DNA of 64,000 nucleotides from positions 102,504,087 to 102,568,086 of the forward strand of contig CM043964.1 of the NCBI GenBank assembly GCA_014529385.2, read 5' to 3'. Below are positions 12,588-23,739 of the stretch, one piece after another. This DNA is from Adiantum capillus-veneris. Taxonomy: Eukaryota > Streptophyta > Polypodiopsida > Polypodiales > Pteridaceae. The position numbers and the translations under genes are program-made. Under the pieces are notes generated by a model. It ran no database searches, had not been told where the DNA came from, and worked only from the letters and a program-made list of their open reading frames with translations. Every line of letters starts with the position of its first letter. The first letter of the stretch is position 1.

Positions 12588-13463
12588 CTTGTAGGCCGGA
12601 CCCTTTGCTTTGGCTTTCATTGCATCCTTCTTCTTTTCTTTAGAGGCTTCTTGCATAGGCACTTTGGGGACAAGCATCTGTTACGGGGAAGGTGTCTAGG
12701 AGGCACTGTGTCATTTTTGCCCCCACTCCTCGTCGCCTGTTTTGAAGGCCCTTCATCCCCATTCTCACACCTATGTTTCTCTTCAACAATGGCCTCATTG
12801 GCTTGACATTTGGCAATGTATGCATGCACTGACAAAGAGTCAACAGGGTTGTTCCAACCTATTTCTAGCCGAATGCAATCTCGAGCTTCATGTAAAACCT
12901 CTTTAGTCATTTTACCTTTCACAGCAGACTCTATTGCCCATGGCCACAGTTCTCCAATCCCATTAGATGCTTCTTCTCCAACGTTGACTCCTTTCTACTT
13001 AATAGGTTCCACCTTCAACCCATAGGTGGCTGCCTCAACCATTGAGATGGCATGGCTAGTAGCCATGTCCTTGACTAGCTTCTTCATTCCACCTTTGCCA
13101 AAGTTTACATGTACCCAAGAGCTTACCTGTTTCACTTAAGTGAATTTTGCCATCTTTAAAGAAAACAAGCTCCTTTGTCAAAGTATCTTTAAACCTTTCA
13201 CAATCCCTCATTCCATGGTCAGTACTATCACACCATATGCATCTATTCACAAAACCTTCTCTGCTTTGAAGTCGTTGCACTGTAGATTGACCTGATGGTT
13301 ACCCCTTCTCTTCTAGCCTTGTAAGCTTTAACTTCAATTCTTGCATTCCCTTAACAATATCATCGAGGATGGATTTGTCACTCTTTGGAACCACAATCAC
13401 AGGCTTCATGGGAATCTCAGGAACACTTGGGTCTTGACTAGGGTTGATGATCATCTTGTCTCT
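12588..13463 (-). pseudogene. Gypsy-1 gag C-terminal part with CCHC zinc knuckle
   Basis: The frame at 13056-13280 shows CIWCDSTDHGMRDC, an exact C-x2-C-x4-H-x4-C nucleocapsid knuckle that would bind element RNA. It is preceded by PEIPMKPVIVVPKSDKSILD (about 13320-13420) and followed by a linker with WNNPVDSLSVHAYIAKC (about 12800-12850). The parts lie in more than one frame with stops between, so this is decayed. It sits between the capsid part of gag and the protease, as expected. Confidence 0.78.
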
Positions 13464-14114
13464 TCATCGTTGTCGCTTGGCTAGCAGTGAAATTGCATCT
13501 TCGACCTCATTCCAATCAGTCTTTAACCCCTGTTCCGCATCCTTATCCTCAAGCAGTAACTCTAACTTCTCTTGAATCTCTTTGCCTATAGCTTGCAAAA
13601 AGAGCTCTGTCTTCTCTAAGTTTAGGGTAGCCTTCTCAGTCCTTGAAAGTTGATCATAGCGGCGTTCAAATTCCCTTAGCAGTTTGGTAGGCAAAAGTCC
13701 CTCTTTTGGCGGAACTACCCACTCTAGAAAAGTCCTCTTTGTCACCCTTTCGGAGTCTTCCATGAAATAATCTTCCAAGGCTAGTTTGAATGCTTCCAAA
13801 GTTTCCCCATGCTCATTTCTAATTCCCCTTACATGCTCTCTGATCTCGGGAACCACAGCTAGTTCAAAACTTTGCACCATCTCTGCTTCGGGCACTCGAT
13901 GAAGCTCCATCTCCTTTACATATCCACAAAGATACTTTGTTACATCTTTACCTTTAAATTGGTCCATTTTCTTCACCACAAATTGAAGCGCTTTAGTTGA
14001 GGAAAGCTCCCTCCTTTTCGCAGCTTGCTGCTGCTACATAAACACCGCAAAAGGTTGAAACATTTGCATTTTAACAGGATCAAACCGAACCCCCTGTTGC
14101 TCTTGTTGCTCCAT
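13464..14114 (-). pseudogene. Gypsy-1 gag capsid region
   Basis: Forms the virus-like particle shell. The likely start is the ATG at 14112-14114 (MEQQEQQGVRFDP), in frame with the long open stretch from 13979 and interrupted only by one TAG at 14034-14036, where glutamines surround it. The body has the charged, helical Gag pattern (MDQFKGKDVTKYLCGYV, ETLEAFKLALEDYF, LLREFERRYDQLSRTEKATL). About 215 codons remain. A single nonsense codon is the only visible lesion in this part. Confidence 0.8.
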
Positions 14115-14198
14115 AGCTTTAAACCTTTGTTTTGATACCTTCAATGAAGCTTTTGAACCCTCACCCTAGCCTACTTCGCATCAGGTTCACCAAACTTG

Positions 14199-15199
14199 TG
14201 TCAAGAAGTGCGGAGTGCGGCTAGGAAAGCGCCGGGCCTCTGACTGTGAGAGTTCGCAGCAAAATCAAGCAAGGTGTAGATGATTTGAAGGCAAAAACAC
14301 ACTAAAAAAGAACAAAAATCCAGCCATGAAAGCTTCTCTTTGAAAAAGAACCAAGATCAACTCAAAACTCTTGTGTGTGCGATGATTTGGTGTAGCCTCA
14401 CACCAATTACACAGTTGCAGTGCTCTTTCGCCCTGATAAAAGCCCTACACAAACGCTTCAATTCTCCATAGTAGCCATTTCATGGAAGATTAAGAACTTC
14501 ATTATTCATTCCCAAGTGGTTATTTGAAGAGGGGAAACCCTAATTGGTGGCCTCACAGCCTCGAATACAGGGTTGGAACAGCATGGGATTGCACTAGCAT
14601 ACCTTAGGTTCAGGCTTTGTATCCCTTCACAGAGGAGCTTGTAGTGTTGATATTGATGTTCTAAAATGCTCCCTCACTTCTCTTAGTCACACACCGTGAG
14701 GGATGTGGCATTTTGAGCCATTTTTGGTCATTTTTAGCCCAAAAATACCCCTTTTTCCTCGTAAAAAGCCCAAACAAGCTGGGAAAAATCCCTAAAATTG
14801 TGGAAAAATCCCATTGGGCTTAAATTTTATATGGAACCTCATTTTACCACTTGAAAAGTACTTTGGATGCATCTCTTTTGCCTGCGCATGAAACCTGCTA
14901 TTTTTGGCCAAGATTGCTCGCATTGAACTTTCTAGGCAAACCGAGTGTGCCACTTTAATACTCTTGACATTTGTACATTTCTAAAGCAAAATATGAATAT
15001 ATGTATGTGAAAAAGCATGCCATAGTGCCACGTTGAGGGACTCGCAGTCCTCGCAAGGTATATACAGAGCTGCAACCGTGGCATCTATTTTCACATATAT
15101 CACACTATGTACATCATAGCATTTGGTCCCACGTAGCAAAAGCATTGAGAGTGAGGTAGATAATTTAGTTTCACATTATGTACGTGCCACGGCACGACA
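14199..15199 (-). repeat. 5' LTR of Gypsy-1
   Basis: 1001-bp partner of 6360-7401. Directly inside it on the minus strand is CAAGTTTGGTGAACCTGATG. The TGGTGAACC part would be the primer-binding site, but I cannot match it to a tRNA with confidence. Confidence 0.9.
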
Positions 15200-15203
15200 G
15201 CGG

Positions 15204-15717
15204 AGAGGAGGTAGATTAAGCAATCGAGTTCCTGTTCTCCTCCCGTTTACTTCTTCACTCGGACGCTCACCAAGGTCGCTTGGTATATTCCTATAACAAT
15301 CTATCGTAAAATCTGCTGCTACTACTTCTTCTTTTTCTGGATGTTCTATGTGAGAGAATTCGATTATACTCGCTATTTACAAAGGGTCATCATAGGTAAA
15401 TTAAATACATTGTCTCTTGCGATTTATTCTTTTGTAATATCCTATCTACGGCCGTATGCTAATCCCTTCTTATTATTGAGTATTTTCATAAAGTTTAATA
15501 TGTTCAATTATGACGTTTAATTATCATACTTACACTAGTAATTACTATATCATAACAATAAAGAAGAAACTCTCTTTAATTTCAAAGATGACTAGTTGTA
15601 TTATACAATCAACACTGATTAATGCAAGCTGAAGCAACTAACAACACTAACAAGCATGAGAGAACAAAATACTTAGTTGATGTTTATCTAAATCCATTAT
15701 CTGGGAGCGTAGCCTAT
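15204..15717 (-). other. 5' interior of the LARD-like element
   Basis: This is the continuation of 3359-6355 on the far side of Gypsy-1. It is AT-rich with no gene. On the minus strand an ATG about 30 bases inside the PBS opens only a short frame, so the usual gag is absent. Confidence 0.55.
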
Positions 15718-15730
15718 GCTCTGATATCAC
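15718..15730 (-). promoter_or_regulatory. Primer-binding site (initiator-Met tRNA) of the LARD-like element
   Basis: Minus strand GTGATATCAGAGC. The typical plant Copia PBS is TGGTATCAGAGC, so one base differs. It abuts the LTR end at 15731, which fixes both the LTR boundary and the orientation. Confidence 0.75.
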
Positions 15731-16190
15731 TACTACAAGTGGAGGCACGACGTCCCTACAAAATACATAAATAACACGCTATAGACAATAAAACAATAAA
15801 TTGGCATACCTGAATCGTCGCACACTCACATAATCGAGCTCAAGACTAACAAAGAGAGAGAGGGAGAGAGGAAGAGAGCACACACTGGCGCACCTCCTAG
15901 AGCAGAGTGCTACGCCGGCATGGTGAGAGAGAAGAGAGGAGAGGAGAGAAAAAGTACACGGGCACTGGGTGCAATCTCCCACGTGCAAGAGTGAGCATTT
16001 TCCTCTTGCACGTATTTATTTATAGATTAGTGAATGCTCAAATGAATACATATTGACCGCCCGACCGGGCAATAATTGGCCATGGCTCATAAAAAGTACT
16101 TAAATGATACAACATATTATTCTTTCGCTTAACCCTTGGCCTTTTCCACATGTCAGCTGCATAAAATATCAACATATCAATTCCATTACA
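15731..16190 (-). repeat. 5' LTR of the LARD-like element
   Basis: 460 bp, partner of 2901-3358. On the minus strand it starts TGTAATGG and ends CTTGTAGTA before the PBS. It is followed on the plus strand by the acaat duplication. The LTR carries GA-rich internal stretches that inflate open frames on the opposite strand. Confidence 0.85.
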
Positions 16191-16258
16191 ACAATCTCTT
16201 CACATGTCTACTATTTTAATGGGCCCTTGCTTGCTATCCCCCCTCCCTTTAGACCTCA

Positions 16259-16631
16259 TGCTTGTAAAGACATAGAGAAGGAAAGAACTTAAGCTCTTGC
16301 AAGCAGGTGTGCACACACCCACACAACCAAGAGAGCACACAATGAAGATGGAGGCCCGAAGCTTCTTGTTTACTACTTAGAATGATGATAAGGTCTACAA
16401 AATATAATTAGGAAATACAACATAATAAGGACTTTGTACAATAATAAATGTGAAACCACTAGTGATTGAACTAGTAGGAGAACTGGTGATCACTCTCAAT
16501 AGGTAGATCACATCACTGAAGTCAAGTTGTAGTATCATTGGCGATAATCCTCATGTTGGCTACCCTTTGTCGAAAAAATGTAGGCAAGAATTCTAGTAGG
16601 CATATCATAAGTTGAGCCTAATATCTCAGCA
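16259..16631 (-). repeat. 3' LTR of a degraded Copia element
   Basis: On the minus strand it is preceded by a polypurine tract, CTCAGGGGGGAT, and begins TGCTGAGATATTAGG. Its far end resembles 31812-31860: both share the agagaagg, gctcttgcaagc and gtgcacacac pieces in order. That supports an LTR of one Copia family present twice in the window. Confidence 0.6.
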
Positions 16632-16639
16632 ATCCCCCC

Positions 16640-18110
16640 TGAGCTCAATACCATCTCATATACTCCAAGCATTGCTCAAAAGTGCCTCGACTATGAAAAT
16701 GTCTCCAATTTGCTCATGCTTCCTCATCGAGCTAAGATCATGTCTTTGATAAAGTGGAGTGCACCTCAATGTGTCTTGTCCTCATGTAGGACATTGGATT
16801 CCGTGCGATGTATGCTGCCAAGGTCTCGTTGCAAATGATAAAAAACCTCTATACATAGACACCCAACTCACCAAGTAGCATTTATAGCCATGCTACCTCT
16901 CATGTTGTCACTGCAACACCCTTGTATTCAATCTTTGTCCTCAATAAACCAATCATGGATTGCTTCTTTTGTTGCTCCATGTGATATCAACACTCCTAAG
17001 TGAGAACATGAACCCACTGGTAGATTGTCAATCATATATACTTGCAACCCAGTTTGCATCTATGAAACCATAGAGCCAAACCTCCATGTCAAAATCACAA
17101 GAGTGATGCCCCTCCATGCCAGCAACATTGCATAATCCAATGTAGCACTCACATAACACTATTTTCACCTCACTTCATCCAAACGTGGCTTCCTATGAAG
17201 CTACATAAACTAGATCCCAAGCCCAACCATGTAACTCAAATCTTACTGTGAAATTTTCAAGTAGATTAGACTACCCACAATCTTCCTCTACATGGTGGCA
17301 TTCTCATGCATGTCACTCAAATCAGCTTCACCTTCATATTTTGATATAAGGACATAGCAAGAGGATTACAATCAATCATACTTTGACAACATATTCACTG
17401 CAAATTGCCTTTATGACAAGCATATGCCCTCTTCAATTGAATGCCCAAAAACGAGCGATGACTCTCCCAGGTCTTTCATGTCAAACTCTTTCTTTGAAAC
17501 TCTTTACATACTTTATTTTAGCCTTATGATTGGCACCAACAATCAAATCATGCACGTAAATGCATATGATCGCAATACATGTCTCATTCTCATGCACCTA
17601 CAAAGAGCAATCTGGATCACCCATACAAAAACTAGTGGTAAGCAAATAAGCTGCAAATCTCTCATGCCAAGCTCTAGGTGCTTCAATCGATAAAGTGCTT
17701 TCCCTTAGCTACATACATACCCGGGATGTTTCATATCCTCATATTTCTATGGATGCTCCATATATACCTCTTATTGCAGGTCATCATGCAAGAGTGTATT
17801 CTTCACATCCATCTAATGTGAAACCACACCTCTTGCTATAGTCAATGCAATAATGATATGGGTTGTAGCCATATTATCCATAGGGCCAGATGTCTCCTCA
17901 TAATCAATGCCATAAGTTTGTGGTCATCCTTTGCTACTAATCTAGATTTGTATTTGCTCATTGAGCCATTCGTGTATTGTGTTTCACCTTGTAAACCCAT
18001 TTACATCTGATCACATTCTTTATTTTTGGCAATGGTGCAAATCCATCTCCTCATCAATAGCTTGAAAGCTTCTAGCAGGGCCCTTGCTTGTCAAAACCTA
18101 TAAAAATGCT
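16640..18110 (-). pseudogene. Ty1/Copia reverse transcriptase-RNase H relic
   Basis: Reading down the minus strand: YGIDYEETSGPMDNMATT (normally YG.DY.ETF.PV), HQMDVKNTLLHDDLQ (normally QMDVKTAFLHGDL), EVYMEHPWKYED, CSGKALYRLKHLE, EFDMKDLGESS, then RNase H pieces such as WVAS and TSGFMFSLRS. This order is diagnostic of Copia RT-RH. Nearly every 30 codons has a stop or frame change, and the 5' part (gag, protease, integrase) is absent beyond the (CA)n tract at 18119. An old dead copy whose 3' LTR is at 16259-16631. Confidence 0.82.
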
Positions 18111-18115
18111 TGAAG

Positions 18116-18118
<3 letters not shown>

Positions 18119-18168
<50 letters not shown>
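18119..18168. repeat. (CA)n microsatellite
   Basis: About 25 uninterrupted CA units. It marks the upstream truncation of the Copia relic to its left. Confidence 0.95.
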
Positions 18169-18170
<2 letters not shown>

Positions 18171-19871
18171 TGTTGGCTAAGTGTATACTTCTCCCAAGAG
18201 AAGAGCATCCACAAACCACTTTGAGATCAATAGGATTTATGAGGTAATCAAGTGTTGTTATGCAAAATTTCCTTGGGTACTATGCAACAATGCAAAGTCT
18301 TTCTTTATGTTAGAATCTCTATTAATTACACACCTTTTTTCCGAAATAAGAGTGAGTAAGCTTATCATGTTCAATTGATTATGCATGATTAATCTTCATT
18401 GGATAGTTAGGAATGATAATTAATATCTCGTTATGCATAACGCATCACCAAGTTATCAATTAAGCAATATACATAATTGCATTTGAAAAAAGTGTTTATG
18501 AGTTTAATTTTAATTAGTAGAAATTAATTGAACTATAGTTTAATTAGGAGAAGTAAAGTTAAAATTGTGTTCTCTATTTCACAATTAAGAGACATGCACC
18601 ATCAATTTTTTTGTCAACTTTTAGCCACACTTAATTTTTAGGCTATTAAAATAGAGTTAAATTACTTTTTTGAGAATTTAAGGTTAAATTTAATTTCTCC
18701 AAACCTCTAAGATATTGAGAAGGTCATTGGTATAGTTATGCTGCCCTATTTTACTCTTTATGTAATTTTCTAGTTAATTTGAGAATTCCTAAGAAATAAG
18801 AATCTACATTGATTATTCATAAAACCATTAAAAGTGAAACCCTTCTAATCAAAGGTTGATTTTTAACTTACAAAAATCACATAGTTTTTGGAAAAAGTTT
18901 AAATCGTCTGATTTGACCATTTTTTATGAGAGAATTTGATAGCCTTAGGGGTGTAGGTACATTAAAATGTACATATTATTAGTCATTGTTAGTATTAAAC
19001 CCTACCTTGTATGACTATTCATTTCATAATGAAAAAGATTTGAGCATGTCAACTACTCACTCCTAATTTGGGTATACATGCAACCAATGCACCAAAATTT
19101 CTCTCTCTCTCTCTCTCTCTCCCCCCCCGCCCCCCCAAACTGAGCCATTTCAAAATTTCCCTCTTATACCCCGATGTGCTATCCATGCACATGGCAATCT
19201 CGTAAACAACCCCAACTCTCTACTTGGACACTTTGGCATTCTCCACATGCAATCGGACACTCTACTAACTCTCTACGTGGATACTCTACTTGGAGAGCTA
19301 CAAACATGAGTTTTTAAAAAGTAAGCCGTTTGAAGCCTATTTGCACTATTGGATGCATTGTGTGTATTTAAGTGTGTACAAATTATGTTTGCATGCACCA
19401 TTGTTAATGTGTGAATGTGTATGTGTGTGTGTGTACTTAATTCTCTTGCAACATAATGTCTCCAAAGGGCATAAAAAGTAGGATGACCCCAAAGGGAAAT
19501 AAAATTTTAAGTTCACCCACTGAAGGGAACTATAAGTTTTTCTTCACCACATTTAGCTATCAAATAGAAGTTCTCTTATTTTTTGAAGATGAACCTTGAA
19601 TCTTGTCCAAATCCTCATCTATGGTTGGCACAAACATGAGGTGTGCTAACAAGGTGAGTTACCAATGATCCTTTGAATTGTAGGATTATTAATAATCCTA
19701 AGATCACAAGTGCAAACATGCTTACCCAATTCACCAAAGTTTCATTGAAGTCTTTCCAAAATAATCCACTACACAAGAACACTCTGGAATAGCACTGTTT
19801 TGTAAAACCTCATTGTTGTAAATATGATTGATAATAGGTTGATGATATGTCCATCCTATCATAACATTTTT
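18169..19871. other. AT-rich interval, no gene recognised
   Basis: 1.7 kb of AT-rich DNA with a short (TC)n and poly-C run near 19100-19135 and a TG-rich stretch near 19410-19435. No element ends, RNA gene or protein motif seen. Its right edge is the TTTTT target duplication of Gypsy-2. Confidence 0.5.
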
Positions 19872-21499
19872 TGTCATGGAATTAGGCTAATAACATTGAT
19901 TGTAGCAAAATTAAAATGACACCAGTGAGCATTTCATTAAGAGAATTCCTAATGAAGGTAGAGAGGAAGTGCTTGATTAAAGATAGCAATATAAACATTA
20001 CACCTAGTTAGCTTGGCATGAACAATACTTGTAAAAGAGAGAGAAATATAGAAATTGACAACAATTGAGGATCAGATTTACTTGGAGCTGGTCCCCCCTC
20101 CAAAAGGCTTTTGTATTATATGTTCTCCCATAAAGAGAGACTTGGTACAATACATTCTTTGTGTTCCTTGAGACCTTGTTGATGCCATGAAGATGGAAAG
20201 GTTCATGCACCAAGATTGTGCCCAAAACAAAAATTAAACTTGCTTGCAAAACATAAACGTGTCCTTGGCATCAATCCCAAGACCTGAAACACCTTCAAAG
20301 GTGAAGAGAGCTGGTAGGGAGTGAGGAAAGTGAAGAGTAGGAAGATGTATCATATGAGAAAGAAGTATTCTCCTCACATATCATTACTTTTAGAGCATAG
20401 CTTAGAATAGTAATGGAGATTGAGAAGATGATGAGCATGCTTTGAAGCTTGACTCTTGTATGGATTTCCATAGCCAAGAGATGTTCGTGTAGGCTTTCAA
20501 CTTCTCAAGCTTGGAGAAGGAGGTGGCTTTTTGCTTCACATATCATGAGTGTGTGTGTGTGTGTGTGTGTGGGCTCATGGGCTACAAGAGAGAGCAAGAG
20601 AGGGGTCGACCTAGCTACTTTACTCTTGCATGAGGCCTATTGACTCCATCGGGACTCCATCTTGGTGCTAGCCAATGAGAGGTTTAAGTCATATCAAGCA
20701 AGGGGTGTAGCATTGTGACAATTGTCCTTATTTACCCATTTGAGAGCGAGCTTAATTCATTATTTAATTGAAGCTAAATTATTTTGGCTCTCAAGGTCAA
20801 CCGGCCAATAGGAATTAACCTTACATATGGTCTGCTCAATTCTCATTGAACCCCTTGGTAGACTGTTCAATAGGAATAAAATAGGTCCTTATTCTTATTA
20901 GTTTATTTAATGGCCCATCCATAAGGTTTAATCTTGTTTTTATTAATTTTAATTCTCACATTGGCCATCCAATAGGATTCAGAATTCATTGAGGGCAACC
21001 TGTCTAGGGGCTTGACATGTGTCCTATATGCTTTATGTGAAAGGGGTGACTCTTGGTGAGTGTGTGTGTTTGTGTGTCGTCTCTCACCCCCCTACAAGGA
21101 GGGCTCGCCCCATGCAAGTGGGAGATCCACTTGGCCACTTGCACCCACTAGGTAACCTTAGTTTCCACAATCAAAGATTTAAGTTACCTATCATAGGCAA
21201 TGGTCTAGTCCAATGGTCCTAGCCCTAAGGACTTTTAACACTAACCTTTGGAGGCTTTAATGAAGCTTATCCTAAGGTCTTTACAATCTCCATTGATTGT
21301 ACATTTCTCTTCGGTAGACCTCTCTCCATTTGGAGCCTTATTGAGATAAGCTTATCTCCCCTCTTGGTCCCCTGCCAAGAATAGATCTAGTAGCACATAT
21401 CAATATTCTAGCTCTTGTTCCCTTTTATCTTCCCATATTAAATGATCATTTTAGTATGAGAAAATCATTTGGGATAGGTAGACATTTGATTTTATGACA
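19872..21499 (-). repeat. 3' LTR of Gypsy-2
   Basis: Pairs with 26613-28236 over its full length with scattered substitutions and small indels. It contains (GT)n runs at about 20549-20570 and 21058-21078 whose lengths differ between the LTRs. No gene inside. Confidence 0.92.
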
Positions 21500-21869
21500 T
21501 TACCTCTCTCTTGAAATCATAGTCGTCTCGACTATGAGGTAGAGAAGGTAAAGCCTAGTCATTAATTCATGGTTTCCTAGCGGGTAAAGGATCCCTTTCT
21601 ACCCTACGACATCATTCCAAAATGGATGACTAATCCATTTGGTGCTTGAGAGACTTAGTTTCCACAAGCATGTATGCTCTTTTAGTCCATATCATACTTC
21701 CAAAGTAGAGTGACAAATTCTACTTGGTGTTTGGGAGATGTCATCACCACAAACATGATTGTAAGCATGCATACTTCTTAAATTTGTGCACAATAAAATA
21801 AAAAGAGAGAGTCTCATAAGACAAATACATTGTTCATTCAAAATGCAATTACATTTACTTACTCTAGTG

Positions 21870-22330
21870 TAGCATTGTAAGCATTGACAAGGTGCATATC
21901 ATCCTTAAATTGTGTTCCTTGCATCCATCTAGCATCTTCAAAAGGATAATTATTGAATATAATAAGATAACGTTGGATAATCTTACCATGTCTTCATGTC
22001 AAAGGATGGATTTGGGTTGAAGCACCTCTTCTTGATCCTCGATCTCTAGAGGGTCTTCATTTATTGGTTTTGTTGGTGGATCTCCTTTGTAAGGCTTGAG
22101 TAGGATCACATGAAAAGCATTGTGTATGAGCCAATGATTGGGCAACTTTAATTGATAAGCCATCTTTTTGATTGGCTTAAGAATTTGAAAAGTATTGTAG
22201 TATCTTCTTGTTAACTTAGCATAATACTTCTATTGGCCTATAGGATTCTTGCCCCATTGTTTGCCTTAAACGAGCATTGGGGAATTTTAGCAAGACCCAA
22301 TCATTTTCCTTAAAAGCTAAGGCATTTTTG
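21870..22330 (-). pseudogene. Gypsy-2 integrase C-terminus and chromodomain
   Basis: On the minus strand KENDWVLLKFPNARLRQ (about 22265-22315) is the end of the integrase C-terminal module. Further on, EEVLQPKSIL is followed after a frameshift by HGKIIQRYLIIFNNYPFEDA and RWMQ. This matches the chromodomain core (PxxILD...LVKWKxYPxEEATWE) that directs many Ty3 elements to marked chromatin. Frameshift and stops are present, so it is not functional. Confidence 0.72.
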
Positions 22331-22373
22331 TGCTTGTTAGCAGTATCCTTTTGCCTTTGCTATGAGATGGATA

Positions 22374-23130
22374 TCACCTCTTTAATCTTTCAAAAATATT
22401 CTTGTAGATCTCAACTATACTCATCAGTGGGGTGAAGATCTTCCCATGTACCTTGAGCAGCAAGGGACTTTTAGATCTTCCCTCTATGACCTCGAAAGGT
22501 GCCTTTCCTGAAGAATTATGTACAATGTTATTGTACGCATACTCTACAAGGGGTAAGTACTTCTCCCATTGCGAGCATCGATCTACTTCCATGACATAGG
22601 TTTTTAGTAGATCTAGAATCGTAAGGTTAGCTATCTCACTTTGGCCAACTATTTGTGGGTGATAGGCCGAAGAGAAATTTAACCTTGTACCTAGGTTCTC
22701 AAAGAGACCCTTCCAAAAATTATTGGTCATTCTAGGATCTCTATTTGACACTATAGATGTTGGCAAGCCATAGTATTTGAACATTTGAGATATGAAGAGG
22801 GTTGCAATTTGGTGTGCCTTAATAGTCTTTTTGATAGGTTAAAAATGTGCTTGTTTGGTAAACCTATTGACTATTGTCCATATTCCTATATTGCCATGGA
22901 TAGACTTGGGCCCCAAAGATAAAATCCATGGATATGCTCTCCCATGGTGAATTAGGAATTGGAAATGGCTTTGCTTCCCTCTATCATACTTCGTCTTTTG
23001 GAATATGACGCATTTTGAAACATAATCTTGTATGTCTACTTTCATGGTGGGCCAATAGAAGTAGGTCTCTACTCCTCAAAGAGTAGGTTGAATCCCTCTA
23101 TGTCCTGCATAAGAAGGAGCATGGGATTCA
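22374..23130 (-). pseudogene. Gypsy-2 integrase zinc-binding and catalytic core
   Basis: The zinc-binding part shows YESHAPSYAGHRGIQPTL, then YFYWPTMKVDIQDYVSKC, then VIFQKTK. The last cysteine of the usual CxxC is Phe, so the finger is broken. The catalytic part shows GIWTIVNRFTKQAHF, GLPTSIVSNRDPRMTNNFW (usually SDRDPRF, so the second Asp is Asn) and AYHPQIVGQSEIANLTI, which keeps the Glu. Two catalytic or structural losses plus frame breaks make this inactive. Confidence 0.85.
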
Positions 23131-23134
23131 TACA

Positions 23135-23735
23135 TTACTTTCTCACGAAGTGAGTTAATAACACATAGCCTATTTCCATAGAGGAGATAACCATCCTGCA
23201 AGGTGTATGGTTCCTCTTCTTAGCTAAGGCAAGGGATGAAATGACATCCTTGAAATCGGGGTCAGTAGCATACTTGTCTATCATAAAAGATAGATCATCA
23301 TGAGTTTCTATAAATACTGCATTTGCTCTTGGCCATCGTGATAGTGCATCAGCCACTTGATTGTGCTTGCCATCAATATGAGCAATATGAAAAATAAATT
23401 GCAAAAGAGAACTTGCCCACCTCATTTGTTTGTTGGAGAGCTTGATTTGTGTCATGAAATACTTGAGGCTTTGGTGATCCATGTGTAGGTTGAATGGAGT
23501 CCCCAAAAGATAGTGCTTCCATGAGTCTAGGGCATGTAGAACAACTAGTAGCTCCTTTTCATATATACCCAATACTCGCTCATCAGATTCAGTCTTCGAA
23601 TCTCGTATGCTATGGCATGCACTTCTTGAAGCAAAACTGCTCCAAGGCAATCTCCACAAGCATCACATTGGACCTTAAATGGCTGTAAGCATAGGTTGAG
23701 AGATAAGTTTCTCTTTGAGCTTGTCAAAAGCATCT
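23135..23735 (-). pseudogene. Gypsy-2 RNase H
   Basis: Shows VQCDACGDCLGAVLLQE (first Asp; 23545-23733 frame), then after a frame change GIYEKELLVVLHALDSWKHY (Glu), FNLHMDHQSLKYFMTQ (Asp) and HIDGKHNQVADALSR (Asp). This is a standard Ty3 RNase H core. It removes the RNA template during reverse transcription. A frameshift near 23600 separates the first part from the rest. Confidence 0.88.
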
Positions 23736-23739
23736 TGCT

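Larger units (their letters stand above)
6360..15199 (-). mobile_element. Gypsy-1: Ty3/Gypsy LTR retrotransposon, minus strand
   Basis: The LTRs at 6360-7401 and 14199-15199 both begin tgtcaagaagtgcgg and end with gaca. They are flanked by gcgg (6356-6359 and 15200-15203), a 4-bp target duplication. Minus-strand order from right to left is gag, zinc knuckle, protease, RT, RNase H, integrase, which is Ty3/Gypsy order. A polypurine tract (minus-strand AGAGGGGGTGGA, about 7402-7413) abuts the 3' LTR. The interior carries several stops and frameshifts and is also split by a DNA transposon at 11820-12579, so it is non-functional as it stands. Confidence 0.92.
2896..16195 (-). mobile_element. LTR retrotransposon without recognisable genes (LARD-like), interrupted by Gypsy-1
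   Basis: Two LTR copies of about 460 bp (2901-3358 and 15731-16190) lie in the same orientation. They are flanked by a perfect 5-bp target duplication, acaat (2896-2900 and 16191-16195). Immediately inside the right LTR, 15718-15730 read on the minus strand gives GTGATATCAGAGC, one mismatch from the common Copia-type initiator-Met tRNA binding site. The element is therefore minus-oriented. Removing the nested Gypsy-1 and one gcgg leaves about 4.45 kb. I find no gag, protease, RT or integrase in the interior, so it is non-autonomous. The Copia affiliation rests only on the PBS. Confidence 0.85.

Noticed and set aside
20004-20249. 81-codon minus frame present in both Gypsy-2 LTRs (also 26745-26975)
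   Set aside because: Present twice only because the LTR is duplicated. The two versions differ by indels and lack any domain.
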